From Paludibacter sp. 47-17 (GTDB lineage Bacteria > Bacteroidota > Bacteroidia > Bacteroidales > Paludibacteraceae), in contig MKVT01000019.1 of assembly GCA_001898935.1 (NCBI GenBank), positions 1 to 64,000 on the forward strand: a stretch of 64,000 nt of DNA, in the 5' to 3' direction. Both the position numbers and the translations under genes were made by a program. Under the pieces are notes generated by a model. It was not told the origin of the DNA. It searched no databases and saw only the letters and a program-made list of their open reading frames with translations. This document shows, in pieces, positions 48,894 through 58,617 of the stretch (position 1 is the stretch's first letter; each line of letters begins with the position of its first letter).

Positions 48894-50579
48894 ATGAGAA
48901 AATACATCTTTCTATTCGTGACACTGCTTGCTCTTAGTTCATGCAACGACGATTTTCTGGAGCGACCTCCGCTGGATACCCTTACCAACGATAATTTCTG
49001 GCAAAACGAAGCGCACCTGCGCAGTGCCGCCAACTCGCTCTACTCGGCCCTTAGTGGTAAAGATTTGCTCAATATGTTCGAATCGATGGGCGAAACGGCT
49101 CCGTGGGCCATCACTACTGCCTACCGTACCATCGGAGGCGGAAATTATTCCACCGACATTGCTCAGGTCAACAACATCTGGGTCAGGGCCTATTACAACA
49201 TCGGCCGGTGCAATTATTTTCTGAACAATTACCGGCGCGCCTCAACTGTAACCGAAGCTGTACGTGAACGTTATGCCGCCGAAGCCTTGTTTTTCAGGGC
49301 CTACGATTACTGGCTGCTCACCACGCTTTTTGGTGATGTTCCCTATATCACCGGCGAACTCAATGTGTATTCGCCCGATGTGTTCCGGGGCCGCGATGCA
49401 AAAGCAGCCATCATCGACAGCATTGCTGCCGACCTGGAGCGAAGCTACAAAAACCTACCGGCCTTTATTCAGCCGGCTTCTGCCGAATTCGGACGCATCT
49501 CGCAGGGAGCAGCGCTTACCCTTCTTTCGAGGATTTACCTGTACAACGAACGCTGGAATGAAGCTGCCGGTGCGGCACGCAGAGCCATGAACCTGGGATA
49601 CAGCTTGTATACTACGGGCAATAAGGCCAACGATTACCGCAACCTGTTCAATTTTACCGGACGAGCGTCGCGGGTGGGCTCCAACCGTGAAACGATTCTG
49701 GCTTATGTGTATAATTTCGATCTGGGAGAAGATGCCCGTACTTCGCACAACCTGTCGCGGGAGCTCTGGGTGCCGAACGACTATTCGCGCTTTACTCCTA
49801 CCAAACGGATGATCGAAACCTGGCTGACGGCCGATGGTAAGGTGTGGAATCCGGCATCGGTATCGACCTACGAGGAGGTATTCGAAAACCGCGATCCCCG
49901 TATGAAACAGTCGGTGTTGCCTCCCAATACTGCCTGGGAAGGCCGGAAGGATGGAAATCCCAATAATACAAATTCTGCCGTTTTCACCTATCCGAAGTTT
50001 TCCAACGATAAAGACGGATGTATGACCTATTCGGGTTATTATCTGTACAAATACGTGGAGCCTTCGAAGGTAGGACAAGTGAGTCAGGATGATAACGATA
50101 TTATTTACTTCCGCTATGCCGAGGTATTGCTCAACTATGCCGAAGCGCGCGAAAGAGCAGGAGCTCTTACGCAGGCTACACTCGACAGTACCATTAATCT
50201 GCTGCGCGACCGGGTGGGGATGGTACCGATGCAACTGTCGGCACTACCGGCCGGATCGGATATCCGGAAGGAAATCCGCCGCGAACGTACGGTGGAACTC
50301 TTTTTCGAAGGGCACCGCTACCCCGATCTGATTCGCTGGCGAGAAGCTGAAGTATTGGGCGAAGATTTGCTCGGCGTTAATCGCCGCTGGCTCGATCCGG
50401 CAAAATTGCCTGCAGGCATACTGAATACCCTTAAATGGAAAAATGTGGGCGGCGACCAGTACCTGATCATTGAGTCAGGACGTACGTTCAATCCGGCCAA
50501 GCATTACCTGTTGTCGTTGCCTTTTACCCAAATGCAGCGCAATCCCAACCTCCGGCCCAATAATCCGGGCTGGGATTGA
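48894..50579 (+). CDS. SusD/RagB-type outer-membrane binding lipoprotein
   Basis: 561 residues with a lipobox (LSSC, Cys17). Family landmarks: 'CNDDFLERPPLDTLTNDNFW', 'ERYAAEALFFRAYDYWLLTTLFGDVPYIT', 'IIYFRYAEVLLNYAEARERAG', 'IRRERTVELFFEGHRYPDLIRW'. It starts 18 bases after susC and should cap that transporter. Confidence 0.94.
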   Translation: MRKYIFLFVTLLALSSCNDDFLERPPLDTLTNDNFWQNEAHLRSAANSLYSALSGKDLLNMFESMGETAPWAITTAYRTIGGGNYSTDIAQVNNIWVRAYYNIGRCNYFLNNYRRASTVTEAVRERYAAEALFFRAYDYWLLTTLFGDVPYITGELNVYSPDVFRGRDAKAAIIDSIAADLERSYKNLPAFIQPASAEFGRISQGAALTLLSRIYLYNERWNEAAGAARRAMNLGYSLYTTGNKANDYRNLFNFTGRASRVGSNRETILAYVYNFDLGEDARTSHNLSRELWVPNDYSRFTPTKRMIETWLTADGKVWNPASVSTYEEVFENRDPRMKQSVLPPNTAWEGRKDGNPNNTNSAVFTYPKFSNDKDGCMTYSGYYLYKYVEPSKVGQVSQDDNDIIYFRYAEVLLNYAEARERAGALTQATLDSTINLLRDRVGMVPMQLSALPAGSDIRKEIRRERTVELFFEGHRYPDLIRWREAEVLGEDLLGVNRRWLDPAKLPAGILNTLKWKNVGGDQYLIIESGRTFNPAKHYLLSLPFTQMQRNPNLRPNNPGWD

Positions 50580-50648
50580 TAAAAAACAACGCTTCCCTAT
50601 GATGACACGGAAATTGCTCCCGAACAGAACAAATCAATTTATATCGTA

Positions 50649-51437
50649 ATGAAATTACCACGTTCTAAAATAATCTGTAAATTCAGTCTTTTACTGGTAT
50701 TAATACTGGCAACACACCCGGGTATGGCTCAACAGCTTTCACTCCGGATTATGTCGATGAACATCAAAGAGGGAGGTAAACCTGCCGGTTTCGATGCATT
50801 GGCTTATGCCGGCTGTATCCGTGAGTACAATCCCGACGTGGTGGTATTTCAGGAAATGGACAATTTCACCACCCGCAACGGGAAAAAGGATTTACTCACC
50901 GAACTGGCTGCCGAACTGGGAATGTTCCCTTATTTCGGGAAAGCATTCACCTATGCCACCGGCGACTTTGGCAATGCTATTTTATCCAAATACCCTTTTT
51001 ACAATGCCCGGACCATCTCCTCGCGTCCGGCCGGAGCCAACGAAATGCGGGCTTGTTCGTGGATCGACATTCTGCTTCCCGGAAAACGTAAGGTAAGGGT
51101 GGGAGTTACCCATCTGGATGTAGCCAGCGATGAGCAGGTGCGCATCAGCATGCTGGCCACCATCAATACGCAGATGCTGACCGACAATAGCCTCCCGACC
51201 CTGCTGGCCGGCGATTTTAATGCGACGCCCGACTCCGAAACATTGAATTATGCCCGCTTCCGCTGGCAGGACATTGGTGACGGTACCGGCAATACCATTT
51301 CGAGTACCAATCCAACCAAACGTATCGATTATGTGATGGGCTATCCCAAAAGCTGGGTACGGAAAAGCTACCAGGTGGTGTGCTTCCCTCATTTGTCCGA
51401 TCATTGTTTTATCGTAGCCGATGTCGAACACCCGTAA
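50649..51437 (+). CDS. Secreted endonuclease/exonuclease/phosphatase (EEP) family enzyme, copy 1
   Basis: 262 residues with a signal peptide (hydrophobic 12-22, ending near MAQQ). All EEP active-site motifs are present in order: 'MSMNIKEG' (Asn), 'VVFQEMD' (Glu), 'VTHLD' (His), 'AGDFNATP' (Asp/Asn), 'RIDYVMG' (Asp) and 'LSDHCFI' (Asp-His). The family hydrolyses phosphodiesters or phosphomonoesters in DNA, sphingomyelin or inositol phosphates, with a divalent metal. It is 69 bases after susD and 12 bases before the next gene. It is likely periplasmic or surface-located; the substrate is unknown. Confidence 0.85.
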   Translation: MKLPRSKIICKFSLLLVLILATHPGMAQQLSLRIMSMNIKEGGKPAGFDALAYAGCIREYNPDVVVFQEMDNFTTRNGKKDLLTELAAELGMFPYFGKAFTYATGDFGNAILSKYPFYNARTISSRPAGANEMRACSWIDILLPGKRKVRVGVTHLDVASDEQVRISMLATINTQMLTDNSLPTLLAGDFNATPDSETLNYARFRWQDIGDGTGNTISSTNPTKRIDYVMGYPKSWVRKSYQVVCFPHLSDHCFIVADVEHP

Positions 51438-51449
51438 AATGTATAGCAG

Positions 51450-52226
51450 ATGAACCTACAATATTTGTTTCAATGGATGATGCTGCCGGTAGTGTTGCTG
51501 GCTTCCTGCAAAGACCCCGTCCCCGACACCGGCTTTGTGGCTCCCGATCCGCCGGCCGAGGTCAACGATCGGAACCTGATTAGTCTGGAATTTTATTCGC
51601 GGCTCAACGATGAAACCCTCTTCGGACCGGATGGATACCAACCGGTTGTGGAGCGCATCAACACCACTACCTCAGCGCTGGCGTATTTTTTCGATCGTTC
51701 CGATGCATGGATCGGACAAAAATCGTCTGTCGTGGACATAGCCCTGAAAACCAAAACCAAATCGTTTTTTGTGCAAAACAATCTTAGCGCTGCCTCTGTC
51801 GAAGGTACCGGTATAATTGTTCGTCCCATTATCAACGCTTTCGAAGGTTTCGTGGCTCCCGACACCCTTTTTGCCGGAGGATGTACCCTGATAGCTCCGT
51901 TGGGACAACCGGTTACAGTAACCCTGATGACCTGCAGAATAAATGGGAAACAGCAATTCCGGCCACTGGTCAACAACCTGGGCGACGGACTGAAAACCAA
52001 CCGGGTGCTGATCGGGGTTATCAGCAATGCGTCGGCAGAAGAGTTCGGCCGGTATTTGAAATACAACCTGAAAGATTTTCGGTTATCGTTGTATAAACCG
52101 GGTGATTCTTCATCGGATTACCAGCTTTTTTTTCTTACTCCGCTGAATTTCGTTTTCCGCGGGGCTGTGGCTTCCACGGTTGGAACAGTGCCCATGTATG
52201 AATGTACAATTGAATACTTACGTTAA
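51450..52226 (+). CDS. Lipoprotein of unknown family in the EEP locus
   Basis: 258 residues. The lipobox LLASC (Cys20) makes it a lipoprotein. The mature part is beta-rich, without a family I recognise. Its place between susD/EEP and a second EEP, and its size, suggest a SusE/F-like or surface binding role. The stop codon overlaps the next ATG (TAATG), so the two are translationally coupled. Confidence 0.7.
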   Translation: MNLQYLFQWMMLPVVLLASCKDPVPDTGFVAPDPPAEVNDRNLISLEFYSRLNDETLFGPDGYQPVVERINTTTSALAYFFDRSDAWIGQKSSVVDIALKTKTKSFFVQNNLSAASVEGTGIIVRPIINAFEGFVAPDTLFAGGCTLIAPLGQPVTVTLMTCRINGKQQFRPLVNNLGDGLKTNRVLIGVISNASAEEFGRYLKYNLKDFRLSLYKPGDSSSDYQLFFLTPLNFVFRGAVASTVGTVPMYECTIEYLR

Positions 52227-53011
52227 TGAATAGAAGGATGAAAAAAGGATTTTGGATAAGCCTTGTGGGATGGATGCTGGCGGCGCAGCTGCTGGCTCAA
52301 TCGACTCAATTGAAGGTAATGACGTATAACCTGCGTTTTGGCGAGCTCGCATCGCTGGAGGAGATGGCTGCTTATATCAGCAATCAGCAGCCCGATCTGG
52401 TAGCGTTGCAGGAATGCGATTGGAAAACGACGCGGACACGCGCCCCCAAACAGGCCGGAAAAGCATTTGTCAACGAACTGGCCTATCATACCGGACTTTT
52501 CGGACTGTATGGAAAAGCCATCCATTATGCCGGCGGTTATTATGGGGTAGGTATTCTTTCGCGGTATCCGATCATTCGCTCCGAGCGGGTATATCTTCCC
52601 AATCCCAAACCTGAAAAAGAACAGCGCGTACTGCTGATCGCCGACATCGAATTGCCCGATCATTCGGTGGTGACTTTTATCTCCACCCATCTGGAAGTTT
52701 CGTCGGAAAAAACCCGCATAGCACAGATTGAGTTCATCAACAAAAAAGTGAAAGAGCTGCAAACGCCGGTGATTCTGGCCGGCGATTTTAATGCCATTCC
52801 ATCATCGAAGGAGATAAAAACAGGATTTGCACATTGGTTCAACGCCTCCGACACTACCTTCACCTATGCCAGTAATAAACCCGAAATTAAAATTGATTAT
52901 ATCTACGGCCTGCCCAAGCACAGGTTCAAGATACTGAAAACCAGCACCGACAACCGTTGTATGCTGTCCGACCATTTCCCGGTACTATCCGTTATTGAAC
53001 TAAAAAAATAA
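52226..53011 (+). CDS. Secreted EEP-family enzyme, copy 2
   Basis: 261 residues from the ATG at 52226; an ATG four codons later (52238) is also possible. Signal peptide to about LLAQ. Motifs in order: 'VMTYNLRFG', 'ALQECDW', 'STHLEVSS', 'AGDFNAIP', 'KIDYIYG' and 'LSDHFPV'. It is clearly related to the copies at 50649 and 60039 but quite different in sequence, so not a recent duplication. Likely a metal-dependent phosphodiesterase or phosphatase outside the cytoplasm. Confidence 0.85.
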   Translation: MNRRMKKGFWISLVGWMLAAQLLAQSTQLKVMTYNLRFGELASLEEMAAYISNQQPDLVALQECDWKTTRTRAPKQAGKAFVNELAYHTGLFGLYGKAIHYAGGYYGVGILSRYPIIRSERVYLPNPKPEKEQRVLLIADIELPDHSVVTFISTHLEVSSEKTRIAQIEFINKKVKELQTPVILAGDFNAIPSSKEIKTGFAHWFNASDTTFTYASNKPEIKIDYIYGLPKHRFKILKTSTDNRCMLSDHFPVLSVIELKK

Positions 53012-53048
53012 TCCGACAATACAATTACTAATACAAAATTCATAGTTT

Positions 53049-54311
53049 ATGAAAAAGCTCAATTTCTTATTTCTGATCCTTTTATCGGTATCGTTTGTGT
53101 TTATTTCCTGCGATAAAGACGATGTGAAGGAAGCCAACGTGCAGTTTACCCTTGAAAAAACAGCACTCGATGCTGTTACATTTGCCGAACCGGTTATCGT
53201 TAAAGGAACCATTACAGCCGACAAGGCGATTACCGGCATTTATCTTACGGGAGTTAAAAAGGAAGAAAATGTGTATGTAGCCAAGGGAGATCCACAGGAG
53301 TACAAAGCCAACGGACAGACAACCGTAAAGCTCGATATGGAATATTTTGTCGACAGTAAGGAAATTACGCATATCGAAATAAAAGTTGCGGTGGGCGATG
53401 CTTCCAAAAACGCATACATCAGCGTAGCGTCGGTAACCGGCGAAGCAAAAGGTTCGGCGTTTCTCGGACAGGTAATCCTGCGTGCCGACACCATGGTATG
53501 GAATGCCGAAAACCGTCCCGACGTGTATACCACTCCCAACACCGGTGCCGAAGCGAAAACAGCTTCTTTCTTTTCTATTCACGGAGTAACGATCAATGGC
53601 GTTAAAAAACACGTTCTTACCGGCGACGAGCTGCGCTCGGTTCAGGGATTGAACGCTAGTTTTGCCTTTGTGAATGTATTGCAGAATACGGCTAATAAAG
53701 CCTACATCGGCAGCCAGCGCGGTTATATGTTTACGAATATGTGGCCATCGCAGTTGGGTGGCGGCACCACAGGCCGTCAGTGCGACCTCTATGAAATTGG
53801 AGGAAAAGCGATTCGCCTTGCCAATGTCGATACCACCTCATTCCGTATCGTAACCGGTTCGTGGATTGGCAACGACTGGAACGAAGCCCGGTATAAATTC
53901 GTGGATTCTCTTTTCCTGGTGATTGCCGACGAAGCCACTTCGGAGGCTGCAAAGTTGAAAGCTTACCATCAGTTGGGTAAGATACAGACTACCCTCGACA
54001 ATGCCACACTGGGCGAACAAAACAATCCGACCAACCTGGGAACTCTAAATTTTGCCCGTCGCAGGGCCAATGCCGGCACTTCGGGTACTACTGCTATGGT
54101 GGAACAGTTCCGCGCCGGCGACTATATCGTATTGAAAAATATTAAAGGCGGTAAGCTGTACTACGGAATTATGCAGATTGTGCAAATGTACGACGATACC
54201 CAGGCTTTTGTGAATGTAGAAGGCGTAGGTCAGAAAATCGGTCAGGAAGAAGCCAAACAACTCTTCCACAAACCTCTGATCCTGAATGTAAAAGTACAAA
54301 CACAACTCTGA
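53049..54311 (+). CDS. Lipoprotein of unknown family, possible surface binding protein
   Basis: 420 residues with a lipobox (FISC, Cys21) followed by DKDD, typical of surface-exported lipoproteins. Residues 30-140 look like an Ig-type beta-sandwich ('QFTLEKTALDAVTFAEPVIVKGTITAD'). The rest is of a kind I do not recognise ('MFTNMWPSQLGGGTTGRQCDLYE', 'FRAGDYIVLKNIKGGKLYYGIMQIVQ'). Position and build fit a surface substrate-binding protein of the locus. Confidence 0.65.
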   Translation: MKKLNFLFLILLSVSFVFISCDKDDVKEANVQFTLEKTALDAVTFAEPVIVKGTITADKAITGIYLTGVKKEENVYVAKGDPQEYKANGQTTVKLDMEYFVDSKEITHIEIKVAVGDASKNAYISVASVTGEAKGSAFLGQVILRADTMVWNAENRPDVYTTPNTGAEAKTASFFSIHGVTINGVKKHVLTGDELRSVQGLNASFAFVNVLQNTANKAYIGSQRGYMFTNMWPSQLGGGTTGRQCDLYEIGGKAIRLANVDTTSFRIVTGSWIGNDWNEARYKFVDSLFLVIADEATSEAAKLKAYHQLGKIQTTLDNATLGEQNNPTNLGTLNFARRRANAGTSGTTAMVEQFRAGDYIVLKNIKGGKLYYGIMQIVQMYDDTQAFVNVEGVGQKIGQEEAKQLFHKPLILNVKVQTQL

Positions 54312-54342
54312 TCGTTCAACCGGGATAAAAAATCGCATCACC

Positions 54343-55665
54343 ATGAGTATCCTCTCCATTTCAGTTTTGGTTATTCTCAGCATCGTGCTCATTATCGTGC
54401 TTACATCCATAGTCAGGCTCAATGCTTTTCTATCGCTGTTTGTCACGGCCCTGCTGCTGGCGGTAGCCACCCTACCCGATCGTTCGGTAGTGGAGATACT
54501 TCAACAAGGCTTTGGCTCTACTCTGTCGTCGATAGGCTTCCTCATCATTTTCGGAGCTATCATTGCCGTGGTGCTCGACCAAACGGGGGGTGCCGTGAGT
54601 ATTGCGACATCTATCCTGAGAAAAACAGGCGCTCACAAGGCAGCTCCGGCCATCGGAATCACAGGTTTCGTAACCGGACTGCCCATTTTTTGCGATTCGG
54701 GTTACATTATTCTGAGCGGACTCAGCGGTTCGTTCAGTGCAAAAGGGAAAGTGGCCCTGCCCCTGATTGCATTTGTGCTGGCAACGTCCCTCTATTCGGT
54801 TCATTGCCTGGTGCCAACGCATCCGGGGGCGCTTGCCGCTTCGGGTATCATGAATGCTAACTTGGGATACCTCATACTGCTCGGTACCTTATTTGCCATC
54901 CCGGCTACTCTCACGGCTTACTGGTGGATCAGGTGGAGAACCGGCAGGCAATTGATGCAGGAACCTATGGTACCCGCCACACCCGATGAACGGGAGCTTC
55001 CGCCGGTATGCCTGGCCTTGCTGCCTGTGCTGACTCCCATTCTGCTGATTGCCGTCCGCTCCTTGCTCACGATCTTCGATGCCGGGGATGCGAACATGAT
55101 TACCCGGGTACTGTCATTTATCGGGCAACCGGTGATGGCCCTGTTCACGGGAGTCGTGCTGAGCTTCCCGCTCCTGGGCAAGCCCTCTGTCGACAAGCTG
55201 AATCAGCTGCTCGAAAGCGCCCTTCAGAAGGCAGGCCCTATCCTCATCGTGACCGCTGCCGGTGGCATGTTGGGAATGGTAATCAAGGAAACGGGCGTAG
55301 GAGCTTATGCCGGATCGCTGCTGCTTCATACAGGCATCGGGCTGGCCGTGCCTTTTCTGATTGCTTTTCTGATGAAAACAGCCCAGGGTTCGTCCACTGT
55401 TGCCATTATTACTGCCGCGTCGCTGGTGGTGCCGATGTTACCGTCGCTGGGACTCGATTCGGAAAACGGGAAACTCCTCGCGATGCTGGCAATGGGCGGT
55501 GGCTCGATGATGGTTTCGCATGCCAACGATTCCTACTTCTGGGTGGTATCCCGCTTTTCGGGAGTAAATGTCGACACCACGCTCCGGATTTATTCATCGG
55601 CAACGGTGGTAATGGGTGTGACGGTGTTTTTGCTGGTGTGGATAAGTTCATTTCTGATGTTGTAA
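54343..55665 (+). CDS. GntP-family permease (gluconate/glycerate-type)
   Basis: 440 residues, nearly all hydrophobic, with about 12 membrane segments. 'GFGSTLSSIGFLIIFGAIIAVVLDQTGGA', 'GFVTGLPIFCDSGYIILSGLSGSFS', 'LVPTHPGALAASGIMNANLG' and 'GSMMVSHANDSYFWVVSRFSGV' are the classical GntP-family segments. The family carries gluconate, D-serine or other small hydroxy acids with protons. The next gene, 3 bases on, is a glycerate 2-kinase, so glycerate (or a close hydroxy acid) is the likely cargo. Confidence 0.88.
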   Translation: MSILSISVLVILSIVLIIVLTSIVRLNAFLSLFVTALLLAVATLPDRSVVEILQQGFGSTLSSIGFLIIFGAIIAVVLDQTGGAVSIATSILRKTGAHKAAPAIGITGFVTGLPIFCDSGYIILSGLSGSFSAKGKVALPLIAFVLATSLYSVHCLVPTHPGALAASGIMNANLGYLILLGTLFAIPATLTAYWWIRWRTGRQLMQEPMVPATPDERELPPVCLALLPVLTPILLIAVRSLLTIFDAGDANMITRVLSFIGQPVMALFTGVVLSFPLLGKPSVDKLNQLLESALQKAGPILIVTAAGGMLGMVIKETGVGAYAGSLLLHTGIGLAVPFLIAFLMKTAQGSSTVAIITAASLVVPMLPSLGLDSENGKLLAMLAMGGGSMMVSHANDSYFWVVSRFSGVNVDTTLRIYSSATVVMGVTVFLLVWISSFLML

Positions 55666-55668
55666 ACG

Positions 55669-56994
55669 ATGCGAACAACAGCGGAACATATTTTCCGGGC
55701 AGGCGTGAAGGCGGTAATGCCCGATCAGCTCATCCGATCACAGGTTTTTCTTTCGGAAGGAATACTTACGATTTGCGGCGAAGCCTATACGCTCTGTAAC
55801 TTCCGCAATATCTATCTGTTGGGCGCAGGAAAAGCTTCGGCGCTGATGGCCCGGGAGATTGAAAATGTGCTGGGAGATGGCATCACGGGTGGAGTTATCG
55901 TTACCAAATATGGTCATGGATGCAGCCTGAAGCATGTCGAATGTATCGAAGCCGCCCACCCGGTGCCCGATGCCAACAGCTTTGCCGCAGCTGAGTCGAT
56001 GCTGGCTGTTGCCGAGCGGGCAACAGAAAACGATCTGGTAATCTGCCTGTTGTCGGGAGGCGCTTCTTCGCTGATGGCTGATTTGCCCGGCGACCTTACG
56101 CCCGATGCATTACAGCAGACCAATGCCTTGCTGGTAAACTCCGGTGCATCGATAGCCGAGATTAATACGGTACGCAAACACCTTTCGAAGCTGAAGGGTG
56201 GTCGGCTGGCACAAACCGTATTTCCCGCATACTGTGTTGGTCTGATACTTTCGGATGTGGTGGGCGACAGTATGGAAGTGATTGCTTCGGGCCCCACAAC
56301 CCCCGACACCACGAGCTTTGCAGATGCTTTTACCGTATTGCAACGCTATCGGCTGACGGATATGCTGCCGGAAGCAGTCGTCAGCAGGATCAAAAAAGGG
56401 ATGGCCGGAGAAATCGGTGAAACACCCGATGTCCATCACCCCTGTTTTGCCCGGGTGAAGAACTATAGTATCGGCAACAACCGAAAGGCGCTCGAAGCCT
56501 CGGCCCGGGCAGCTGCAGACCTGGGTTTTGCCCCGGCCATTGTCACCGACAGCCTGCAGGGTGATTACCAAGCCGTAGCCCGCTTTCTGCTCGGACAAAT
56601 CGCCCCTACTGCTTCAATGGAAAGGCCTGCCTGCCTGTTGTTTGGAGGAGAACCCACCGTAAAGGTCACCGGGCAGGGACTGGGAGGACGCAATCAGCAC
56701 CTGGCGCTGTACCTGGCTACTTTGTTACACGAAGGCCGCGAACATGCGCCGCAAAACATTACGATACTGTGCGCCGGAACCGATGGCACCGACGGACCAA
56801 CCGATGCAGCAGGCGCCGTGGTCGATGCCTACAGTCTGCAGGAAGCCCTGAAACGCGACGATGCTCCGCAGAACTACCTCGACAATGCCGATAGTTACCG
56901 TTTTTTTGAAACCTACGGAGGCCATATCCTTACCGGGAATACGCAAACCAATGTCATGGATATCATCATTATACTTTACAATTACCCACTTTAA
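55669..56994 (+). CDS. Glycerate 2-kinase (GckA/TtuD, MOFRL family)
   Basis: 441 residues, the usual length. N-terminal DUF4147-type domain with 'GAGKASALMAREIE', 'CIEAAHPVPD', 'CLLSGGASSLMADLP', 'NTVRKHLSKLKGGRLA', 'LILSDVVGDSMEVIASGPTTPD'; C-terminal MOFRL domain with 'LLFGGEPTVKVTGQGLGGRNQHLALYLA' and 'LCAGTDGTDGPTDAAGAVVD'. It phosphorylates glycerate to 2-phosphoglycerate, which enters lower glycolysis. The gene is coupled to the permease gene 3 bases upstream. Cytoplasmic. Some relatives were first named hydroxypyruvate reductase. Confidence 0.9.
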   Translation: MRTTAEHIFRAGVKAVMPDQLIRSQVFLSEGILTICGEAYTLCNFRNIYLLGAGKASALMAREIENVLGDGITGGVIVTKYGHGCSLKHVECIEAAHPVPDANSFAAAESMLAVAERATENDLVICLLSGGASSLMADLPGDLTPDALQQTNALLVNSGASIAEINTVRKHLSKLKGGRLAQTVFPAYCVGLILSDVVGDSMEVIASGPTTPDTTSFADAFTVLQRYRLTDMLPEAVVSRIKKGMAGEIGETPDVHHPCFARVKNYSIGNNRKALEASARAAADLGFAPAIVTDSLQGDYQAVARFLLGQIAPTASMERPACLLFGGEPTVKVTGQGLGGRNQHLALYLATLLHEGREHAPQNITILCAGTDGTDGPTDAAGAVVDAYSLQEALKRDDAPQNYLDNADSYRFFETYGGHILTGNTQTNVMDIIIILYNYPL

Positions 56995-57006
56995 AAACAA
57001 CTGATC

Positions 57007-58482
57007 ATGAGAACAAAAACGTTACTTTTTAGTTTATTCGTTGCAATGGGACTGCAGATACAGGCAGCTACCCTTACCGTTACCAACAACAATGCCTCCG
57101 GAGCGGGCTCCTTTGCACAAGCCTTTACCGATGCGGTGGACGGCGATATTATTGTGTTCAATTTTGACGGAACCGAACTGTCGCTCTCTGATGCCATCCC
57201 GATGAAAAGCATTACCATCGATGGTTTCAATACCTTTAACGGATATAAAATGGTGCTGAAACAGACGACTGCCTCCAAAAGTTTCTTTACGCTCACTTCA
57301 GGCATCACCGCTACTTTCAAGGACATCGTATTCGACGGTACCGGGATATTGGGCAACACCGCTCTTACCGCTGCCAACGGTTCGACCCTGAATATCGACG
57401 GATGTATCTTTAAAAACATCAACGCACAGGCCAATAACGGTGGCGCAGCACGTATTCAGGGAGTAGCTACCATTACGAGTTCGTTGTTTGAAAACAATAT
57501 TACCGGCGGTGGTTACGGCGGCGGAGCGCTTTGTATCTACAACGCGGCTACCGTTACAATCGACCAGTGCAGCTTTGTGGGAAACACTTCAAATGCCAGC
57601 GGTAACAGCGGAGGAGGTGCCATCGTGGCAAGAGGAACGGTAGCTACTGCCTGCAATGTAACCATTACCAATTCTACTTTTGCCAACAATTATTCCGGCA
57701 AAACAGGGGGAGCCATCCTATCCTCGGTTCAGAGTTCTACGGCGTATACCGCCAACGTTACTGCCGTTAACTGTACCTTTACCGGCAACCAGGGCGACGG
57801 GGCTATCAGTGCGTTGACCACTGCCAACGGTTTTGCAAATGTATTTCTGGTAAATGCGCTGGTGGTTAACAATATAAATGTTGCCGGCGATGCCTATTCC
57901 GATCTGCTCGAAACAGCTGGTTCCAACCCGGCTACGGTTGTAAAGATCGATCCTTACCATGTCATGTACACCACTGCATCGGCCACCGTGGTTACCAACG
58001 GCCGTAATTGCATTCAGGTGGCCGACCCTGCCACTGCTGAGATTTTCAAATCGCTCGAAACTTTTGCAACAAACTACAAACGTCCGGTGCTTTCCGAAAT
58101 CAGCGGCAATAAAATAGCCGAACTCATTACCGGTAGTCTGGCTCTCAATGCCGGTGTTGCAACACTTGCCGGCTACACCATTCCTTCGGTCGACCAGCTG
58201 GGAGCTACCCGTCCGGCAACTCCCTCCATAGGTGCCGTTGAATATGTTACCGGAACAACAGTTGTTTCGGAACACGAAGACGATAAGCTTACAGTACGGA
58301 TTGAGGGTCGTACAGTGGCCTTTACCGGTATCGAGGGAAATCAGGAACTGCTGGTGTATTCGATGGGAGGGCAACTGACCGGCCGGTATACCATCGGCAA
58401 CGAAGAACCGGTTCAGCTTACACAGCCGGGGCTTGTGCTGATGAAGATTCAGAACAACACGTACAAGGTTGTCGTACGATAA
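57007..58482 (+). CDS. Secreted beta-helix protein with C-terminal sorting-like domain
   Basis: 491 residues with a signal peptide (1-20, ending near IQA). Residues about 25-330 are a right-handed beta-helix of the polymorphic/CSLREA-like kind ('SIDGCIFKNI'-type turns, 'GGGALCIYNAATVTIDQCSF', 'NSTFANNYSGKTGGAIL', 'NCTFTGNQGDGAI'). The last 65 residues ('VRIEGRTVAFTGIEGNQELLVYSMGGQLTGRY', 'VLMKIQNNTYKVVVR') look like a T9SS type A domain. No catalytic site is visible. It may bind the substrate or the cell surface. It starts 12 bases after the kinase gene. Confidence 0.75.
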   Translation: MRTKTLLFSLFVAMGLQIQAATLTVTNNNASGAGSFAQAFTDAVDGDIIVFNFDGTELSLSDAIPMKSITIDGFNTFNGYKMVLKQTTASKSFFTLTSGITATFKDIVFDGTGILGNTALTAANGSTLNIDGCIFKNINAQANNGGAARIQGVATITSSLFENNITGGGYGGGALCIYNAATVTIDQCSFVGNTSNASGNSGGGAIVARGTVATACNVTITNSTFANNYSGKTGGAILSSVQSSTAYTANVTAVNCTFTGNQGDGAISALTTANGFANVFLVNALVVNNINVAGDAYSDLLETAGSNPATVVKIDPYHVMYTTASATVVTNGRNCIQVADPATAEIFKSLETFATNYKRPVLSEISGNKIAELITGSLALNAGVATLAGYTIPSVDQLGATRPATPSIGAVEYVTGTTVVSEHEDDKLTVRIEGRTVAFTGIEGNQELLVYSMGGQLTGRYTIGNEEPVQLTQPGLVLMKIQNNTYKVVVR

Positions 58483-58495
58483 CTCTTGTATTCAA

Positions 58496-58553
58496 CACAC
58501 GAAACATGCAGAATCGCTGTTCACCAACAGAAGGATGAGGCATGTTTCGTGTG
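58496..58553. terminator. Long nested hairpin after the beta-helix gene
   Basis: CACACGAAACATGC (58496-58509) and GCATGTTTCGTGTG (58540-58553) are perfect 14-bp complements. Inside the 30-base loop CTGTT (58517-58521) pairs with AACAG (58526-58530). There is no T-run after it, so it may be a transcript-stabilising or regulatory structure rather than a plain terminator. Confidence 0.6.
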
Positions 58554-58617
58554 CCTACAAACGGATTGTGGTCTTTCGGGGCACAAACGACATGATATAA
58601 CTAAATGATAATTTACA

